Of a stretch of 64,000 nt of DNA, positions 1 to 11,891 are shown piece by piece; positions within the stretch are counted from its first letter, which is position 1, and every line of letters begins with the position of its first letter. The position numbers and the translations under genes are program-made. Under the pieces are notes generated by a model. That model worked only from the letters and a program-made list of their open reading frames with translations. It searched no databases and was not told the origin of the DNA. The stretch is from positions 170,828,518 through 170,892,517 of the forward strand of contig NC_133650.1 of NCBI RefSeq assembly GCF_009905375.1, written 5' to 3'. Source of the stretch: Apium graveolens. Its lineage: Eukaryota > Streptophyta > Magnoliopsida > Apiales > Apiaceae.

Positions 1-1297
1 AGCGGGGATATGTCAAGCATAGTTGGTCGTTTAATATAAGGTATTTCGACTCTGTAGGTTTTAGTCGGAGGACCCGAGAGTTACCTTCGGACTAGAGATA
101 GCCTAGTAATCAGTCGACAAGCTAAGCAAGTTTCCAATCGAAGAACCTGAGTGTTGAAGTCGGATCCAAGATAGTCTAATAGTTAGACGATAAAGCCGAG
201 CGTTCAAATCGGTTCAAGGTCAATCAGAGATAGTTGTAAAGCTCTGCAAGGGAAGTACCCCTCACCATTCTTTTATAGTTCAGTATATATGAATGAACTG
301 TTATTTTACTTTCAAGAAGGAACAAAAATGTTTTAAGTTACATATTCCCTATAATTATAAAAAATTGTTTTCAAACCTGTTTTGGGGAAAAGTAACTTCG
401 AAAGGTACCTATCTCGAAAGAAAATGATTTGTGAACCAGTTTTACATGTGTTGTTAAATGAATGGTTTTGAAATGAGATAGGTACAAGTGTTTTGAAAAT
501 TGGATAAAACGATCAGATATGGGATATATGGGGGTCAGAGTGGCCTATCGAGGTTGTGTAAGGGGGTAATTCGGTTGCGCGCATTTCATAGCCGATTAGT
601 CCAGCATGTCAGAGACCTAGCTAGTCTCTAAGTTCCGGAACAGGTTTATGTGATGGCAGTTAAAACCGTCTGTCTTCACATATTCGTTACGTATCTGATT
701 TGGCTTTTTGATTCCCGTAAGAGAGTAAGTGATTTATGCAGATGAATAACAATTGTGAATAGCATGCTAAAATTGGACTCTGATGTTTACACAACACACG
801 ACTGTTGATTTTGTTTTACCGAGCATGCTAGTATTGATATCCAGTTTTACTTGTTTTACTTGTTTTGTAACAAGCTATGAATTATATTCCTATAACTATT
901 TTATCATAAACTATTTTACTTGTTATTCATATAGTGGTACTGCTGAGTAGTTGATTGCTCACCTTTGTAGAATGTTTTATATATATGTATTGCAATGCCC
1001 AGGAGACTCCTCTATCGTAGTCATGGCAGAGTTCTAGTTCTTTCTGTATCAGATTCCTCTGAGGTAGTTGTGTCAGACCAGAGACGGTCTGTTGAGTTGC
1101 TGTATTAAGATAGTATTGTCAGGATTGTTTGTAATAAGTTGGTTTTGTAATAGTTGTAACCTAAGTCATACTAAAACCCGGAAAAGGTCTTGGTAAAGGG
1201 GTCGTGGTTATGTATTATTATTGAGTTGGGTTATATTATGTTTGTTATTATTGTGGTTGGTGACGTCAACTCTTGACCCCAGGTTGAGACCGTCACA
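1..1297 (+). repeat. Element A, 5' LTR (3' portion only)
   Basis: This is the right-hand part of a long terminal repeat; the rest lies left of the window. It aligns along its length with 32319-33633, the end of the same element's 3' LTR, sharing the GGATATG-CAAGCATA block, the CAGTCGACAAGCT block and the terminal GTGACGTCAACTC block. It ends in CCGTCACA immediately before a primer binding site, which fixes the boundary. One small difference is the absence near 650-680 of about 22 bases present in the 3' copy. It is a non-coding LTR, related to the LTRs of C and F. Confidence 0.85.
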
Positions 1298-1299
1298 GT

Positions 1300-1311
1300 T
1301 GGTATCAGAGC
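1300..1311 (+). other. Element A primer binding site
   Basis: TGGTATCAGAGC lies two bases after the LTR end. This is the usual plant retrotransposon primer binding site, complementary to the 3' end of initiator methionine tRNA. Confidence 0.9.
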
Positions 1312-2840
1312 TATAGGTTTGAGTCCCTGATTTAGGTTATGGGTAGAGTTAAAAGAGTGTAGGAGTGTTTATATAAAGTTGAGAGTTAGCAACTCAATCA
1401 GAGGAGCGAGTCTATGAGCTCAGTCGAGGGTTTCGAAGGCGTATCCCTGACGCCTATTGAGGATTGGCTGGAACTGCCCTAGCTTAAAGTACGTTTCCTT
1501 CGTATATGTATTATTGGTAATGTCCGATAGAGATTTCTGGTTTTCCTCTCGAGAAAAACGAGTTTGATCGCGAGAGTTCAACATCTGAGCGAACCCTTGA
1601 TGTGTCAGCTGAAGAGACACCAATGTTATTTCTAAATATCGCATTTTCTACGTCAAGGAATGTTACTGGACCGAGTGTGCGACCTTGGTGAGTTCAAATA
1701 ATATGTGATGACAGTAGTCGGTGGAGGCTATGACAGCCAAATCTCTTAGTGTATGAGGATCAATATTGTAGTATAAATCTTGAACCCTTTCACGCCTCAC
1801 CTGAAACGGATTATGTTTCTAAAATAATTGTTTACCCTTTTAATAAGTTGCTTATTTTTCCCATATGAAAGTCAAAGCTCGAATTAAAAAATTTAAGATT
1901 CTGTTGATCTCATCATAAATCAGATTTCCCCTTCCTATTTGTAAATTTTCTATCTAAACATTATTTCCTTCCTTGGTGATTCTATCAGTTGATTGGGGGA
2001 AACAATGCAAATAATTTGACTATTTGTCTGTGTGACAAAGTGTCTGGTGAGACGCCACTGAATTACGTTTTGTAAACTATGCGGTACTAAGACTGGCCAT
2101 TTTATGTACTTGTATGGTTTCTCTCAGTCATATCCATATTTTCTTTACCTTTCCTTCCTGGATAATTGATTATTTGATTTTGAAATTCCATCAGATATTC
2201 AATGATAATGAATTAGTCAGTAACCTCTATAGTTGGACAGTCCTAGTATTTAGAGTATATGAAAAATTGTCTATCAGGGGGAATAGAAGTTCCATATCTG
2301 GTTGCTATTTTAGAAATGAAGATAACAGAAAGGATTCAGGACCCAATGGTGAAGGTTACAGTTTTAGAAAAGTTAACTCAGTGATGGGCGAGTCATTTGA
2401 AATCACCTTTGGAAGAATGGTTGGTTGAAACTTGGATAGGGGGCTTAACAGAGTCCAGAGTTCACGAAGTTTGACTCGGTTTACTAGATGCTTTTGTAGT
2501 TTGTGGCCTACATAACTAGCCCAGTTGTGCGGTATATCGGATTAGTGAGTGTTCCACTTAAGTAGTTGTGGGACGTTAGTCAGTTGTTGTTATATTGAGA
2601 AGCTATACTATGTTGTCCAATATCTTTATATTCCATTCTTCCTGCACTATTGTTGATTCTGCTACTGTCATTGTTGCTATTGTTGCTAGTGTTGTTAATC
2701 TAGATATCTTTTATAGATGGATCATGATGATATGGACATGGGTATTTTGGGTCGGGAAGCATTTTCCTGATATAGGTGCACCGTTTAAACGGTGATATTT
2801 TATGTTATATTTTGTTATGTTTTTGAATAAATTCCCTGCT
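1312..2840 (+). other. Element A untranslated leader, no gene seen
   Basis: This stretch between the primer binding site and gag has only short open frames without recognisable domains. Part of it (about 2020-2110, containing ACGCCACTGAATTACG) resembles the leaders of C (about 20430-20530) and F (about 45915-46020), so it is shared leader sequence of this family. Nothing else was recognised. Confidence 0.6.
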
Positions 2841-3991
2841 ACACTTCAAGAAAAAGCCACCCAAGAAAGCTACCCAATCTAAAGAAAATAGTAGTAGTTT
2901 TGTCGAGGGTCCAGCTATAAATGAAATTCTAGATTTGTTGCACCAACAGCAACAACAGTTACAGCTAATCTAACAGATTCAGCAGCAACAACATCCGCAA
3001 AGAGAACCAAACCAAACTACTAGCTTTAAATCCTTCCAGTCGGTTAAGGCTTTAGAGTTTAAGGGTGAAGTGGACCCTGTTGCTTCCAGAAATTAGCTTA
3101 AGCAAATGGAAAAGGCATTTACCCTCACTCAAGTAAGTGATGATCTTAAGACAGATTATGCGAGCTATTTTCTTAAGAATGAAGAAAATTATTGGTGGGA
3201 ATCCACTCCTGCGTTGGAAAGAGAAGGCCCTATTTCTTGGACGAGATTTACAGAATTGTTCCTGGGGAAGTATTATCCAGATTATCTAAGGAATCAGTTG
3301 GAAGTCGAGTTTTTAGAATTAAAACAAGGTGAAAGAAGTGTGCTGGAGTATGAGGCCAAGTTTACAGAATTGGCCCGATTAGTTCCTGAGTATATAAGTA
3401 CGGAGACCCAGAAGGAAAGGAGGTTTCAACAAGGGTTGAAGCCTGAAATTCACAGAGGAGTTGTGGCATTGCAACTCAAGACACATCCTTCCGTAGTTCA
3501 GGCCGCCCTGGTAATTGAAAGTGACCAGAAGTTGGCCGTTAAGGAAGAGGGTGATAAGAAAAAGGAAGTCAGAAGGTGTTATCAACAAGGCGGATCATGG
3601 AAAATCCAGTGAGGAGTTTCAGAATCGGTTTGGCCGAAACAGGAGTAAAAGATTCAGGAGACAGAGTTTTTCTCAAGCTAGGTCTAGTGCTACTTCAGTT
3701 GCTTCCACTCCAGCCCAGTCAGTGAAGTCGGCGGTGGATTGTAAGTCATGTGGCATGAGACACAGTAGTTCGTGCAAAAAGGATGTTCAATGTTTCAAGT
3801 GTGGTCATAGGGGTCATTATGAATCAGAATGCAAGCCAGAAAATCCAGGAGTTACTTGTTACAATTGTAGGAAGGTTGGACATATTGCGAGGACCTGTGA
3901 AATGGCTACTCAAGATACTGTATCTCAAGGACCAACGTTCAGCACAGCCAGGGCCAGAATCTTTGAAATGAGCAAGAGATCTAACGCTTAG
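2841..3991 (+). pseudogene. Element A gag (capsid-nucleocapsid), broken
   Basis: This is a decayed Ty3/gypsy gag encoding the structural protein of the retrotransposon particle. The reading frame starts in a Lys/Gln-rich stretch with a glutamine run and then enters a retrotransposon-gag domain at 3106-3612, with the characteristic NYWWES and FLELKQG motifs. In-frame stops lie near 2971 and 3094. A frameshift between about 3515 and 3612 moves the rest to another frame (to 3991). That part holds two intact CCHC zinc knuckles, CFKCGHRGHYESEC at about 3792-3833 and CYNCRKVGHIARTC at about 3858-3899, of the nucleic-acid-binding type. Composition and motif order fit the Tekay/Del chromovirus group. 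It is not functional as it stands. Confidence 0.85.
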
Positions 3992-4600
3992 GACTCAGAC
4001 GTAGTCGCAGGTATGCTTTCTTCCAACTCCGTACCTGTTATAGTTTTATTTGAGTCAGGAGCGTCTAAGCCATCTATATCAAAGAAATGTGTGAAAAAAT
4101 GAATTCGATACTAGAAGACTTAGCCGAGCCTTTAACCATAAATGTGGTCAATCAAGATGGACTTCAATGAGTCACCTCTGTCTTAACTGTCAATTAGAAT
4201 CCATGAGTATTCTTTTCATCTGATCTGACACCCTTCAAGCTAGAAGAGTTCGATGCGATTTTAGGAATGGATTGTTTGCTCCATTATAAGGCAAAAATTG
4301 ATTTCGAGAAGAAGTGAATTGTAAAGCTACGGAAGCCGATATTAAGGTAAGTTTCTAAGGACAGAAGTAAGATAAGAAGTTCTTCCAATCATGCGAGAAA
4401 AGGAATTAATAAGATGAGGATATAAGGTAGATCCACTAGATGTAGAGATATGAAGAAGAAAGTACTTAAGCTGGAAAAAAATTGAGTAATAAATGAATGC
4501 CCTGGAGTCTCTCTAGATGAATCACTAAGATTACCCTAAATTATGTGACATAATTTCTCATTGATATAGTAATCTGAACCAAACAAGTGTCAAAAACTCC
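3992..4600 (+). pseudogene. Element A protease remnant
   Basis: Downstream of the zinc knuckles the frame continues as a degenerate retroviral-type aspartic protease. The active-site triad region reads FESGAS at about 4048-4065, where the family has DSG, so the catalytic aspartate is replaced by glutamate. A later segment (about 4250-4275) resembles the family motif around G-MDW. Many stops interrupt it. The stretch near 4500-4600 resembles the spacer between protease and reverse transcriptase in related elements. Identification rests on position and short motifs. Confidence 0.6.
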
Positions 4601-5170
4601 ATGTTGTATTTCCAGTGGGAATGAAATAATTAGTCATGTAATTGCAGAAGCTATTGGAAAGAGAGGTGATCATACCAGATATATCTACGTGGGGTGTACC
4701 AGTGATGCTATTGGAGGAGAAGGATGAAATTATGAGATTATGTACTGATTATCGGAAGTTTAACAAAATGACGAATAAGAATAAGTAACCCATATTTAAA
4801 ACTGATTACTTATGTGACCTAATTTAAGGAACATGATATTTCTCGAAGGTTGATTTAAGATTCATCCTTAGGACGTATCATAGACTGCGGGTAGAATGAG
4901 ATATGGGCATTACAATTTCCAGTAAGGTTATCTGGATTAACAAGTGTACCAGTCGTCTCTAAGGAGTTAATGAACATGGTGTATAAGGAGTGCTTGGATA
5001 AGCATAATTGTATTTATTGATAACATCCTCAGCTAACCAAAGATTAAGTCTGTGTAGAACGCCCAAGGATTTCCCTAAGAAGATTAGAAGGGAAGCAACT
5101 ATACGCTAAGTTTTCAAGTATGAATTTTTTGCTGAGATTAACAAAAGATTTCGATTATTCCATTAACAAC
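4601..5170 (+). pseudogene. Element A reverse transcriptase fragment
   Basis: This is a fragment of Ty3/gypsy reverse transcriptase with several stops. The clearest match is MRLCTDYRKFNK at about 4732-4767, the family's conserved finger motif, followed by a degraded SKVDLR block (about 4846-4863) that contains the first catalytic aspartate. The polymerase C-terminus and most of RNase H are missing: the sequence jumps within about 20 codons from the RT palm/thumb (about 5110-5150) to the end of RNase H. C (23040-23520) and F (48245-48740) have the same segment with the same downstream deletion. Confidence 0.75.
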
Positions 5171-6030
5171 CACCTAAGGCGGTGTGGTAGCAGGTGCTTT
5201 GTGCAGAAAAAAAGGATTGAATGTAATTAAGATCACTGAGGAGTTAATAAAAGAATTGGAGAGAGTAGAAGTTGAAGTTCAAAGACCAGAAGGTGAGAGA
5301 AAGCAAATATATGAGATTAGTTCTAGCCTTAACTAACGGAAAGGAGTAAGAGGTGTCCGAATGTTTGGAAACTAAGTTGAAAATAAGTACCGCCTATCAT
5401 CCTTAGACGAAGGGTCAAAGTGAGAGGGCGATTAGACGATGTAAGATATGTTAAGAGTATATGCTTTGGATTTTTAAAGGAAACCAAGGTCCCCATTATA
5501 TTGAGATGAAGTGGGAGAAAATAAGTTATTAGGCCTACGTTAATCCAGCACACCAATGACGCAATGGTGTTGATTTGGAAAAGAGTTGAAGTAGCTAAGA
5601 ATAAACTGAGAAAGAACGCGGATTTGCATAGACAGAAGGTGAATATAGAAATAGGGTTGTTAGTATTGTTAAAAGTTTCACCTTGAAAGGGATTGGTTAG
5701 ATTTGAATAGAAGAGCAAGCTAAACCCTAGAGATATCGTACTGTTTGAGTTATTGAGAAAAGAAGGTAAATTTACCCATGAATTAGTGTTGTTGCCGCAG
5801 CTACAGCATAATTATATTGTTTTTTACGTCCTTATGTCATAGAAATATATTCTTGACTTGAGCCAAGACAGTGTATATGAATCAATCTAGATTCTAGATC
5901 GTAAAGCGAGGCCTTAAGAATACATCTATTCCTATAGTGAATATGCTTTGAAAGAATCCTCGAGTAGAAGAGTCTATTTGGGAATCAGATATGCTTGACA
6001 AATATCCTCATTTGTTTAATTAGTTAAGAT
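5171..6030 (+). pseudogene. Element A RNase H end, integrase C-terminus and chromodomain remnant
   Basis: The segment begins with the end of RNase H (GALCRKKG where the family has ADALSRK). It continues with a linker similar to that of B (EELIKELERVEVEV), then jumps to the C-terminal half of integrase (about 5345-5480, with a VYALDF-like motif). The zinc finger and most of the catalytic core are absent. It ends in a chromodomain-like remnant with VEESIWESDMLDKYPHLF at about 5965-6018. The chromodomain is the C-terminal integrase extension of chromoviruses thought to target heterochromatin. Multiple stops are present. Confidence 0.75.
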
Positions 6031-6045
6031 TCTGAGGATAAAATC

Positions 6046-6063
6046 TTTTTAAGGGGGGAAGGA
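6046..6063 (+). other. Element A polypurine tract
   Basis: TTTTTAAGGGGGGAAGGA lies directly before the LTR start TATAACGACTCG. It serves as the plus-strand primer in reverse transcription. C has the same tract at the same place. Confidence 0.85.
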
Positions 6064-7098
6064 TATAACGACTCGTATAATTTTGTATTAATTAATTACA
6101 AGTGTAATTTTTGGATAATTAATTAATTATATAAATATGTGTATAGGTTTTGACAGCTGGGTGTTGTTATTATTGTTTATGTATGAGTTATTGGTGCTCA
6201 GGGAATATTTGTATAATTAATTATTGAGCCGTATTGTTTCTGTTTCACTTTTAAAAGTGGTTTTATGGCAAAATTATTTTCATAAATATTTGGATGATCT
6301 CTAAAATTATTTTTAAGGTTTTATAATTACAATAATTATTTTTGGGATTTTATAAAATTTAGAAATCTGTATTTCATTAATTATTTAGCCTTAAATGATT
6401 TTCTGATTGTATTTAAGTATAAATTCAGTATTAAAATCGGAAATGTTTCAAAAATCAAAAAATTTATATTTTATCAATTTTGAAATATTTCGAGAATTTC
6501 AAAATTATTTCGGGAATTTTTTCGATTAAATTCACGCGCACGTTTATTCGCTAAATTGTAAAATGCGGGTGTATTGCGCGAACCAGAAATTCTTTAAAAA
6601 TTTTGAAAATTTTATTTTATTAGTTTTTAAATATTGCGAGAATTTTAATATTTATTTGGTAATTTTCGGGTTTTATTTACCCACGTAATTTTTTCGTTTA
6701 ATTTGCGAAATCGGGTTGCAGTCAAAACAAGACACGAGTAAAGCTTCTGTGTGTTATAGGAAATAATAAATAAACATAAAAAGGGAGAAGATAAGCAAAA
6801 ATGTTCATATCTCTCCTTAATCTCAAAAACTCAATCTCTCGACTCTCTCATGTAATCTCTCGATTATTCCTCCCTCTCCCTCTTTACATTTCTGGCTCCC
6901 TCCTCCCTTCCCCTCCCTCGTTTTCCCTTTTCCTTCCGATTTCCCTATTTTTGTGCTCTGCTGCCGTGTTCCTCTCCGGTTCCGGCCCCCGCCGCTGCCC
7001 CATCTCCGGGTGGTTATAGCTGCTTAGCCCAGTTTTGTCTGATTGTATATGCATATATATACATATGTATGTATATATGTATGTTACAGTTGGGTATT
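6064..7098 (+). repeat. Element A, 3' LTR, first part
   Basis: The LTR begins TATAACGACTCG, as in C and F, immediately after the polypurine tract. It is AT-rich with blocks shared with the C and F LTRs. A TATA-like AAATAATAAATAAACATAA lies at about 6761-6780, upstream of a pyrimidine-rich stretch, and TA/TG microsatellite tracts occur at about 7040-7083. It is interrupted after GTATT at 7094-7098 by element B and resumes at 31441. The two parts together make an LTR of about 3.2 kb. Confidence 0.9.
7094..7098. repeat. Target site duplication of B, left (GTATT)
   Basis: GTATT precedes the left terminus of B and is repeated at 31436-31440 after its right terminus. Confidence 0.9.
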
Positions 7099-7550
7099 TG
7101 TGGCACCCCAAAATCCGAGGTCAGGGATCTCGAAGGCCACACCATCTTAATCACTATATACCACATACCTCGCATCACCATATATAAATACTCACACTTT
7201 ACGACCCCACACTCATCGAACACACAGACACACACTTATAGGTTATTGTCTTGGAAACCATTCAGAACTAGAGTAAATCAATCCACAAAGTGATAATTAT
7301 TACAACCCAAAAGTAATTAAGTCTTACCGGGGAATAACCTTTAAGTAAGGCTAGTCTGTTTGCCAAATATTTGTTTCTTATTCATTACCTTACATAAGTC
7401 ATACTTGTAAATAAGCCAAACTAAAAACAACTGAAAATCAATCCAGCTTATTCGGTCTACCTGTGGTACAGCACCAAACAACCTACGGAACAGCTGGCCA
7501 TTTCCTACCCGTTTCCTGGATTTGAGTTTCATGATAGGCATCTTGATTCA

Positions 7551-7590
7551 CTGTTGTGTTGTGTCAATTTAAGAAAACAAGTGTGAGCTA
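7551..7590 (-). promoter_or_regulatory. Conserved LTR module AGCTCAC...CAG (B, 3' LTR)
   Basis: Read on the minus strand: TAGCTCACACTTG, an AT/pyrimidine stretch and then CAACAG, followed nine bases later by ATGCC. Equivalent modules sit in the LTRs of A, C and F. It looks like a 3' splice acceptor. The function is inferred. Confidence 0.4.
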
Positions 7591-10277
7591 TAATGCCCGG
7601 CATAATAATGTACAATATGAAATGACTGAATAATAAACTCAAGTAAAACATCATATATGATAATTATGTTTTATTCAAAAATAGTTTTCCTTGGTGATAC
7701 ACACCTTCTTATGAAAACAATTCTTTAATGGATTATTATCCTGCGAATACCTTAATAGTAAACCCAGCACCTAGGCTTGGGATATGGTATTGCATCACAA
7801 TTCCAATTGGAAGAATAGGACATTCACTGGAGCCACCGCATACGATGATCAGTCATACTACGGAAATAGTAACCTTTTCTACATGTAGATGGACGATTCC
7901 CTTTTATTATCGATTATCACCCTGGCCGCATTCGGGCCTTTTCTGTGTCCGTCCCTCTCAGGTACACACTTCGCGTTTATCCCTCTCAAGACACGGTTTT
8001 GCGCCCATCCCTCTCAGGTACGCATATTCCACATGTTCATCAGTATATAAGATATCTTCTCATGTGGTAGTAAATTGGTAGTCTCCCCAGTCCACAAAAG
8101 ACTGGAGTCTACCCCTCCTGGTCCTTGTAAGAATCCCATCTTATATATGGAACTTATATTATTTCCCAAGAATATTGCTTGTTGATAGGTACACTTGGAT
8201 ATGTACGTATATATATGCACTTCCGAGAATTTTCGGAGGAAGTACTAAGGATGTGAGTTGACCGTTTTCAACATATTTGTTATATAAAGGGGAGTTTCTT
8301 TTGAAACTATAATCAAAATAATTAAAATAAGTCGAGATAATATTCTCCGACGTTCTGAAATTATTTGACTGATTTTCCAAAAATCAGAAAGTATTTTAAA
8401 TCAGGTTATATGATTTTTAAATCATAAATAAATCATTTAATAAATAATTAATAATTAAATATTAATCATTAAATAATTAAACCTCGAATAATTATACTTT
8501 AAAAAAATATTTGAAATAATATTTCTCAACTAATTTATGTTTAAGTAATTTAATAATCTTTAATATTTAATCGAGTCTGAAATAAATATTTACCGGACAA
8601 TACTTCTCCAATAATAAATGAATAGTAAATAAATATTAATTATTCGAACGATAAAGTATAGTTGAGGGAATACGATCTTTCGAAATCGTTTTAATAAAAG
8701 TTCGAGGTATTTAATATTTTGTAAGTGGACGTTGAATCTCTTAAAACGTACTACTATGGACTTTTGATCGTCCTATAATATCACCGGAATGATTCTCGGG
8801 TTTTTATTTTGAAATCTCGACCGACTCTCGGTCTTAATTATACATCATACTTATAACGGAGTTACACATTTTACGATATATGCTTATCGTACAACATCGC
8901 TACATTATGCGAAAACTCAATTACTAAGTATCATGGCAAGCATGGTATTTATGCAATGATAATAAAACAATCCTTTCACAACACAACAGTAAATGGAGTT
9001 GGGTTCGTAAATTTGCCTGGATATCTCGAGGTGGAGGATGTTCTAGGTTCCGCTCGGAAATCTATAATCATAAACAAAATTCGTTTTGTTAGGTCCCGTT
9101 CTAATTTACGGTGACTCGCACTCATGCGCTACTTATTATGCACTCTCTCAACTTATATTACCCTTATTATTTCTTTAAGTCCTTGTTCTTATTACGGTCG
9201 TTTCCTTTGTTGAAGCATCTTAAGTCCGTTTTCATTTTCATCGTCGGCTCCGCTTATGGATTCTACGGTTTTCTAATCGCGCGGTCTCGGCTCCGATATT
9301 TTTATAAAATTGAAAAATCATTATTTTTACTTAAAATTTTTATGGCATTTAGGAAACTCAATTTACTACTCTCTGTGAAAATTTCATGATTTATGAACAT
9401 TTTTAAGTTGATCCGTTTTATTTTCAAAGTTCGTAATTTGTAGCAGTTTTTGTCGCGTAAATCACTTTTAGTAAAACGGCCATAACGTTTGATCCGTAAA
9501 TCGGAATCACGCGATTCAAGCGCCTAAACGATCCTTATAACATTTTCTATCATAATCAAGGGTTACAGTTTACATCTTCGAGGCTTTCTGCAGAAACTTA
9601 AAGTTACGTTTTGTTCGTTTTAGCGAGATTACGGTTACGATCGGAGTTTCATTTATGCCTTAAATGTTTATACTACCACACACAATAAACATATCATCAT
9701 CACCACACTAACTCCTCTCAATAACATCATATTCTTAAGGTAACAACAATCAACCTTAAATCTACTTAGCTAAACATCAAGATTACAACAATACTTCCAC
9801 CAAAACTAGGTTTACAACTATGTTCTAAAAGAATCTTGAACTTAAATCTTAATAAGGTTGGGTCAAAGATTTATACCTTTATTGAGAGCTTGAGATGTGT
9901 TCTTGATGATGGTGAAGTCTTGGGAATGCTTAGTATGGTTTTTCGAACCTAAAACAACCATTAAAATCAAGAAACAAAATAAAAGTTACTATTTATACTA
10001 TTCACTATCATCTTTCTTGAATTTATTTCACCCATCAAACCTTGATAAAAAGAGCTCAAAGATTTATCTTACCTTAGTTTAGGTGGTATGAAGTTTGAGA
10101 ATTAATGGGAGGATTTATCCAAGGATAGAGCTTGGTGATTTGAAATTGATTTCTCTTCTTTTTGTGTTAGGGCCGAATGAAGGTATTTGGGAGAGAGAGG
10201 GAGTGTTTTTGTGCTTGCTTCTTGGTTGCTTCTTGGAAATAATGCAAGTGATAGCTTGTAACTGATTTTTATTCTCT

Positions 10278-10290
10278 AGTATATATCCTA
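10278..10290 (-). promoter_or_regulatory. TATA-like box of B 3' LTR
   Basis: The minus strand reads AGGATATATACTA, kept as a similar sequence in the 5' LTR (30843-30855). The position in the middle of the LTR is plausible for the U3/R border; no transcript data. Confidence 0.35.
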
Positions 10291-10868
10291 GGATTTATTC
10301 TTGTTGCCAAATCCTTGGACAAAAACTAGCTAGCCTTTCTAGTTTACAAGCTAAGCTAGATGGCTTAGCCATTTAGCTTACTATTCTCTAGCCCTTGGTT
10401 GATCATCCTATACCTTAGCTCACTATTTCATAAAGTAACAATGGTTACTTTTCTACCATGGTTAGTTAGTGCATTACGTTTATTTAATCGTTTACGCGTT
10501 TGTCCGGTCGCTTAAACGTTTCGAAATACTTTCTCGTAAATGGTTCGCGACGAAAATCCTTTTGTATTTATTCCTTATGTTTTGAATTATCGTACTTGGA
10601 TAAAAATCCGTAGGGTTTTAAATTTGTAATTATATTGCGATTCTCGTAATCCTCGATGATCCGTAAATATGGTCGTTTTTCAAAGTTCATTTTCATCGAA
10701 AACTAATAGCATTTACATACACTCATTTGGTACGTATAATCATAATATCAACTCCCAAAACTCATTTTCTCATACACAACATAGTGTGGGCTAAAACATT
10801 TTCCCCATCTGTCAGGGTTACTATTCATTAAACATTTTTACAAAGTCTCAAAAAATCGAGTTATTATA

Positions 10869-10883
10869 GTCTTCCCCTCTAAC
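10869..10883 (-). other. Element B polypurine tract
   Basis: The minus strand reads GTTAGAGGGGAAGAC next to the 3' LTR start. It is the plus-strand primer for reverse transcription. Confidence 0.8.
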
Positions 10884-10901
10884 AAGGATTCTGTCCCGGA
10901 A

Positions 10902-11165
10902 TCAATCAGAAAATAGGTGGGGATATCTATTCCTCATTGCATCTTCAAGTTCCCAAGTTGACTCTTCGACATTTTGATTCCTCCACAAGATCCTAACCAG
11001 CTTCACAGTCTTGTTCCTCGACACTTGTTCTTTTTGGTCTAATATCCTTACTGGCTGCTCAATGTAGGTCAGGTCTGGTTGTAAATCTACCTGCTCGTAT
11101 TCTATTACATGTCGCGCATCCGCATGGTACTTCCTTAACATGGACACGTGAAACACGTTATGCAC
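10902..11165 (-). pseudogene. Element B integrase C-terminal / chromodomain-like tail
   Basis: This is the last 87 codons of the B polyprotein. HNVFHVSMLRKY is the hallmark at the end of chromoviral integrases. The following segment, with VEYEQ-type start, QPVRILD, NKTVKLVRILWRN and ESTWELEDAMRNRYPHLF, matches the chromodomain-like tail of Tekay/Del elements. The domain is thought to bind chromatin and guide integration. It is separated from the upstream integrase part by one in-frame TAA at about 11166 (expected glutamine in PNLQQVHNVF). The frame itself is unbroken to its stop. Confidence 0.9.
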
Positions 11166-11891
11166 TTATTGCAGATTAGGAGGCAAGGCGAGCTCGTAAG
11201 CTAGAGGTCCTATCCTTCTCAAAATTTTAAAGGGTCCTATGAATCTGGGACTCAGTTTCCCTTTCTTCCCAAATCTCATCACTTCTTTCCATGGAGATAC
11301 TTTCAATAGTACTGAATCCCCTACTTCATATTCTCTATCCTTCCTGGTTTGGTCGACGCACTTCTTTTTTCTGTCTTGAGCTGCTACCAGTCTCTTTCTG
11401 ATGAGTCCCACCGTTTCTCTGGTTTGCTAGACTAACTCTGGTCCTATTATCTTGTGTTCTCCAACTTCATTCCAACATAGGGGAGAGCGACATATCCTTC
11501 CATAAAGAGCTTCATACGGAGGCATTCCTATGCTAGTGTGATAGCTATTGTTGTAGGCAAATTTGATCAGGGGTAAGTGGTCATTCCAATTCCCTTTAAA
11601 GTCGATGGCACACACTCGTAGCATATCTTCTAGGGTCTGAATAATCCTTTCACTTTGTCCATCAGTCTAGGGGTGGTAAGTGGTACTCATGTTTAGTCTG
11701 GTGCCAACACATTCCTGGAAGCTCCTCCAAAATCAGGAATTAAACCTTGGGTCTCGATCTGACACTATAAAAACAGGAACACTGTGTCTCACTACAATTT
11801 CCTTCAAGTAGATATCCACCAGCTCGTCTACGGTGTACCTTTTCTTGAGTGGTAAGAAGTGTGCGAACTTGGTCAGTCTATCTATGATAAC
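11166..11891 (-). pseudogene. Element B integrase catalytic core, C-terminal half
   Basis: This is the continuation of the integrase DDE core and its GPY/F-like region. Visible motifs are GQSERIIQTLEDMLR (with the third catalytic glutamate), AYNNSYHTSIGMPPYEALYGR at about 11500-11565, and VGDSVLLKVSPWK plus PRFIGPFKILRRIG near 11200-11330. In-frame stops occur at about 11425 (TAG), about 11671 (TAG, inside the conserved H-P-x-T-D-G motif), about 11740 (TGA) and about 11892 (TAG in place of a conserved tryptophan). The order and reading frame are otherwise intact. Confidence 0.88.

Larger units (their letters stand above)
7099..10868 (-). repeat. Element B, 3' LTR
   Basis: On the element's strand the LTR starts TATAATAACTCG and ends GGTGCCACA, and is about 3.77 kb long. 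Its partner is 28500-31435, which lacks the equivalent of about 7716-8563. A TATA-like element at 10278-10290 (sense ATATATACT) is conserved in both copies. The U5-proximal part carries a small reading frame (7341-7541, beginning MPIMKLKS), placed just after the CAG module at 7551-7590. Its start (ATGCCNA) is shared in position with A's LTR, but its coding status is unproven. Confidence 0.9.

Noticed and set aside
1257..1270. TGACGTCA octamer at the A LTR end as a CRE/bZIP site
   Set aside because: Present also in the 3' copy near 33595, but one octamer at an LTR end without promoter context is weak evidence.
6801..7019. Leu/Ser/Pro-rich plus-strand frame as a membrane protein
   Set aside because: It is the pyrimidine-rich initiation-side segment of the A LTR, whose composition alone produces such a frame.
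9111..9389. Plus-strand frame repeated at 29664-29900
   Set aside because: It is antisense sequence inside the two B LTRs and diverges without regard to codons.
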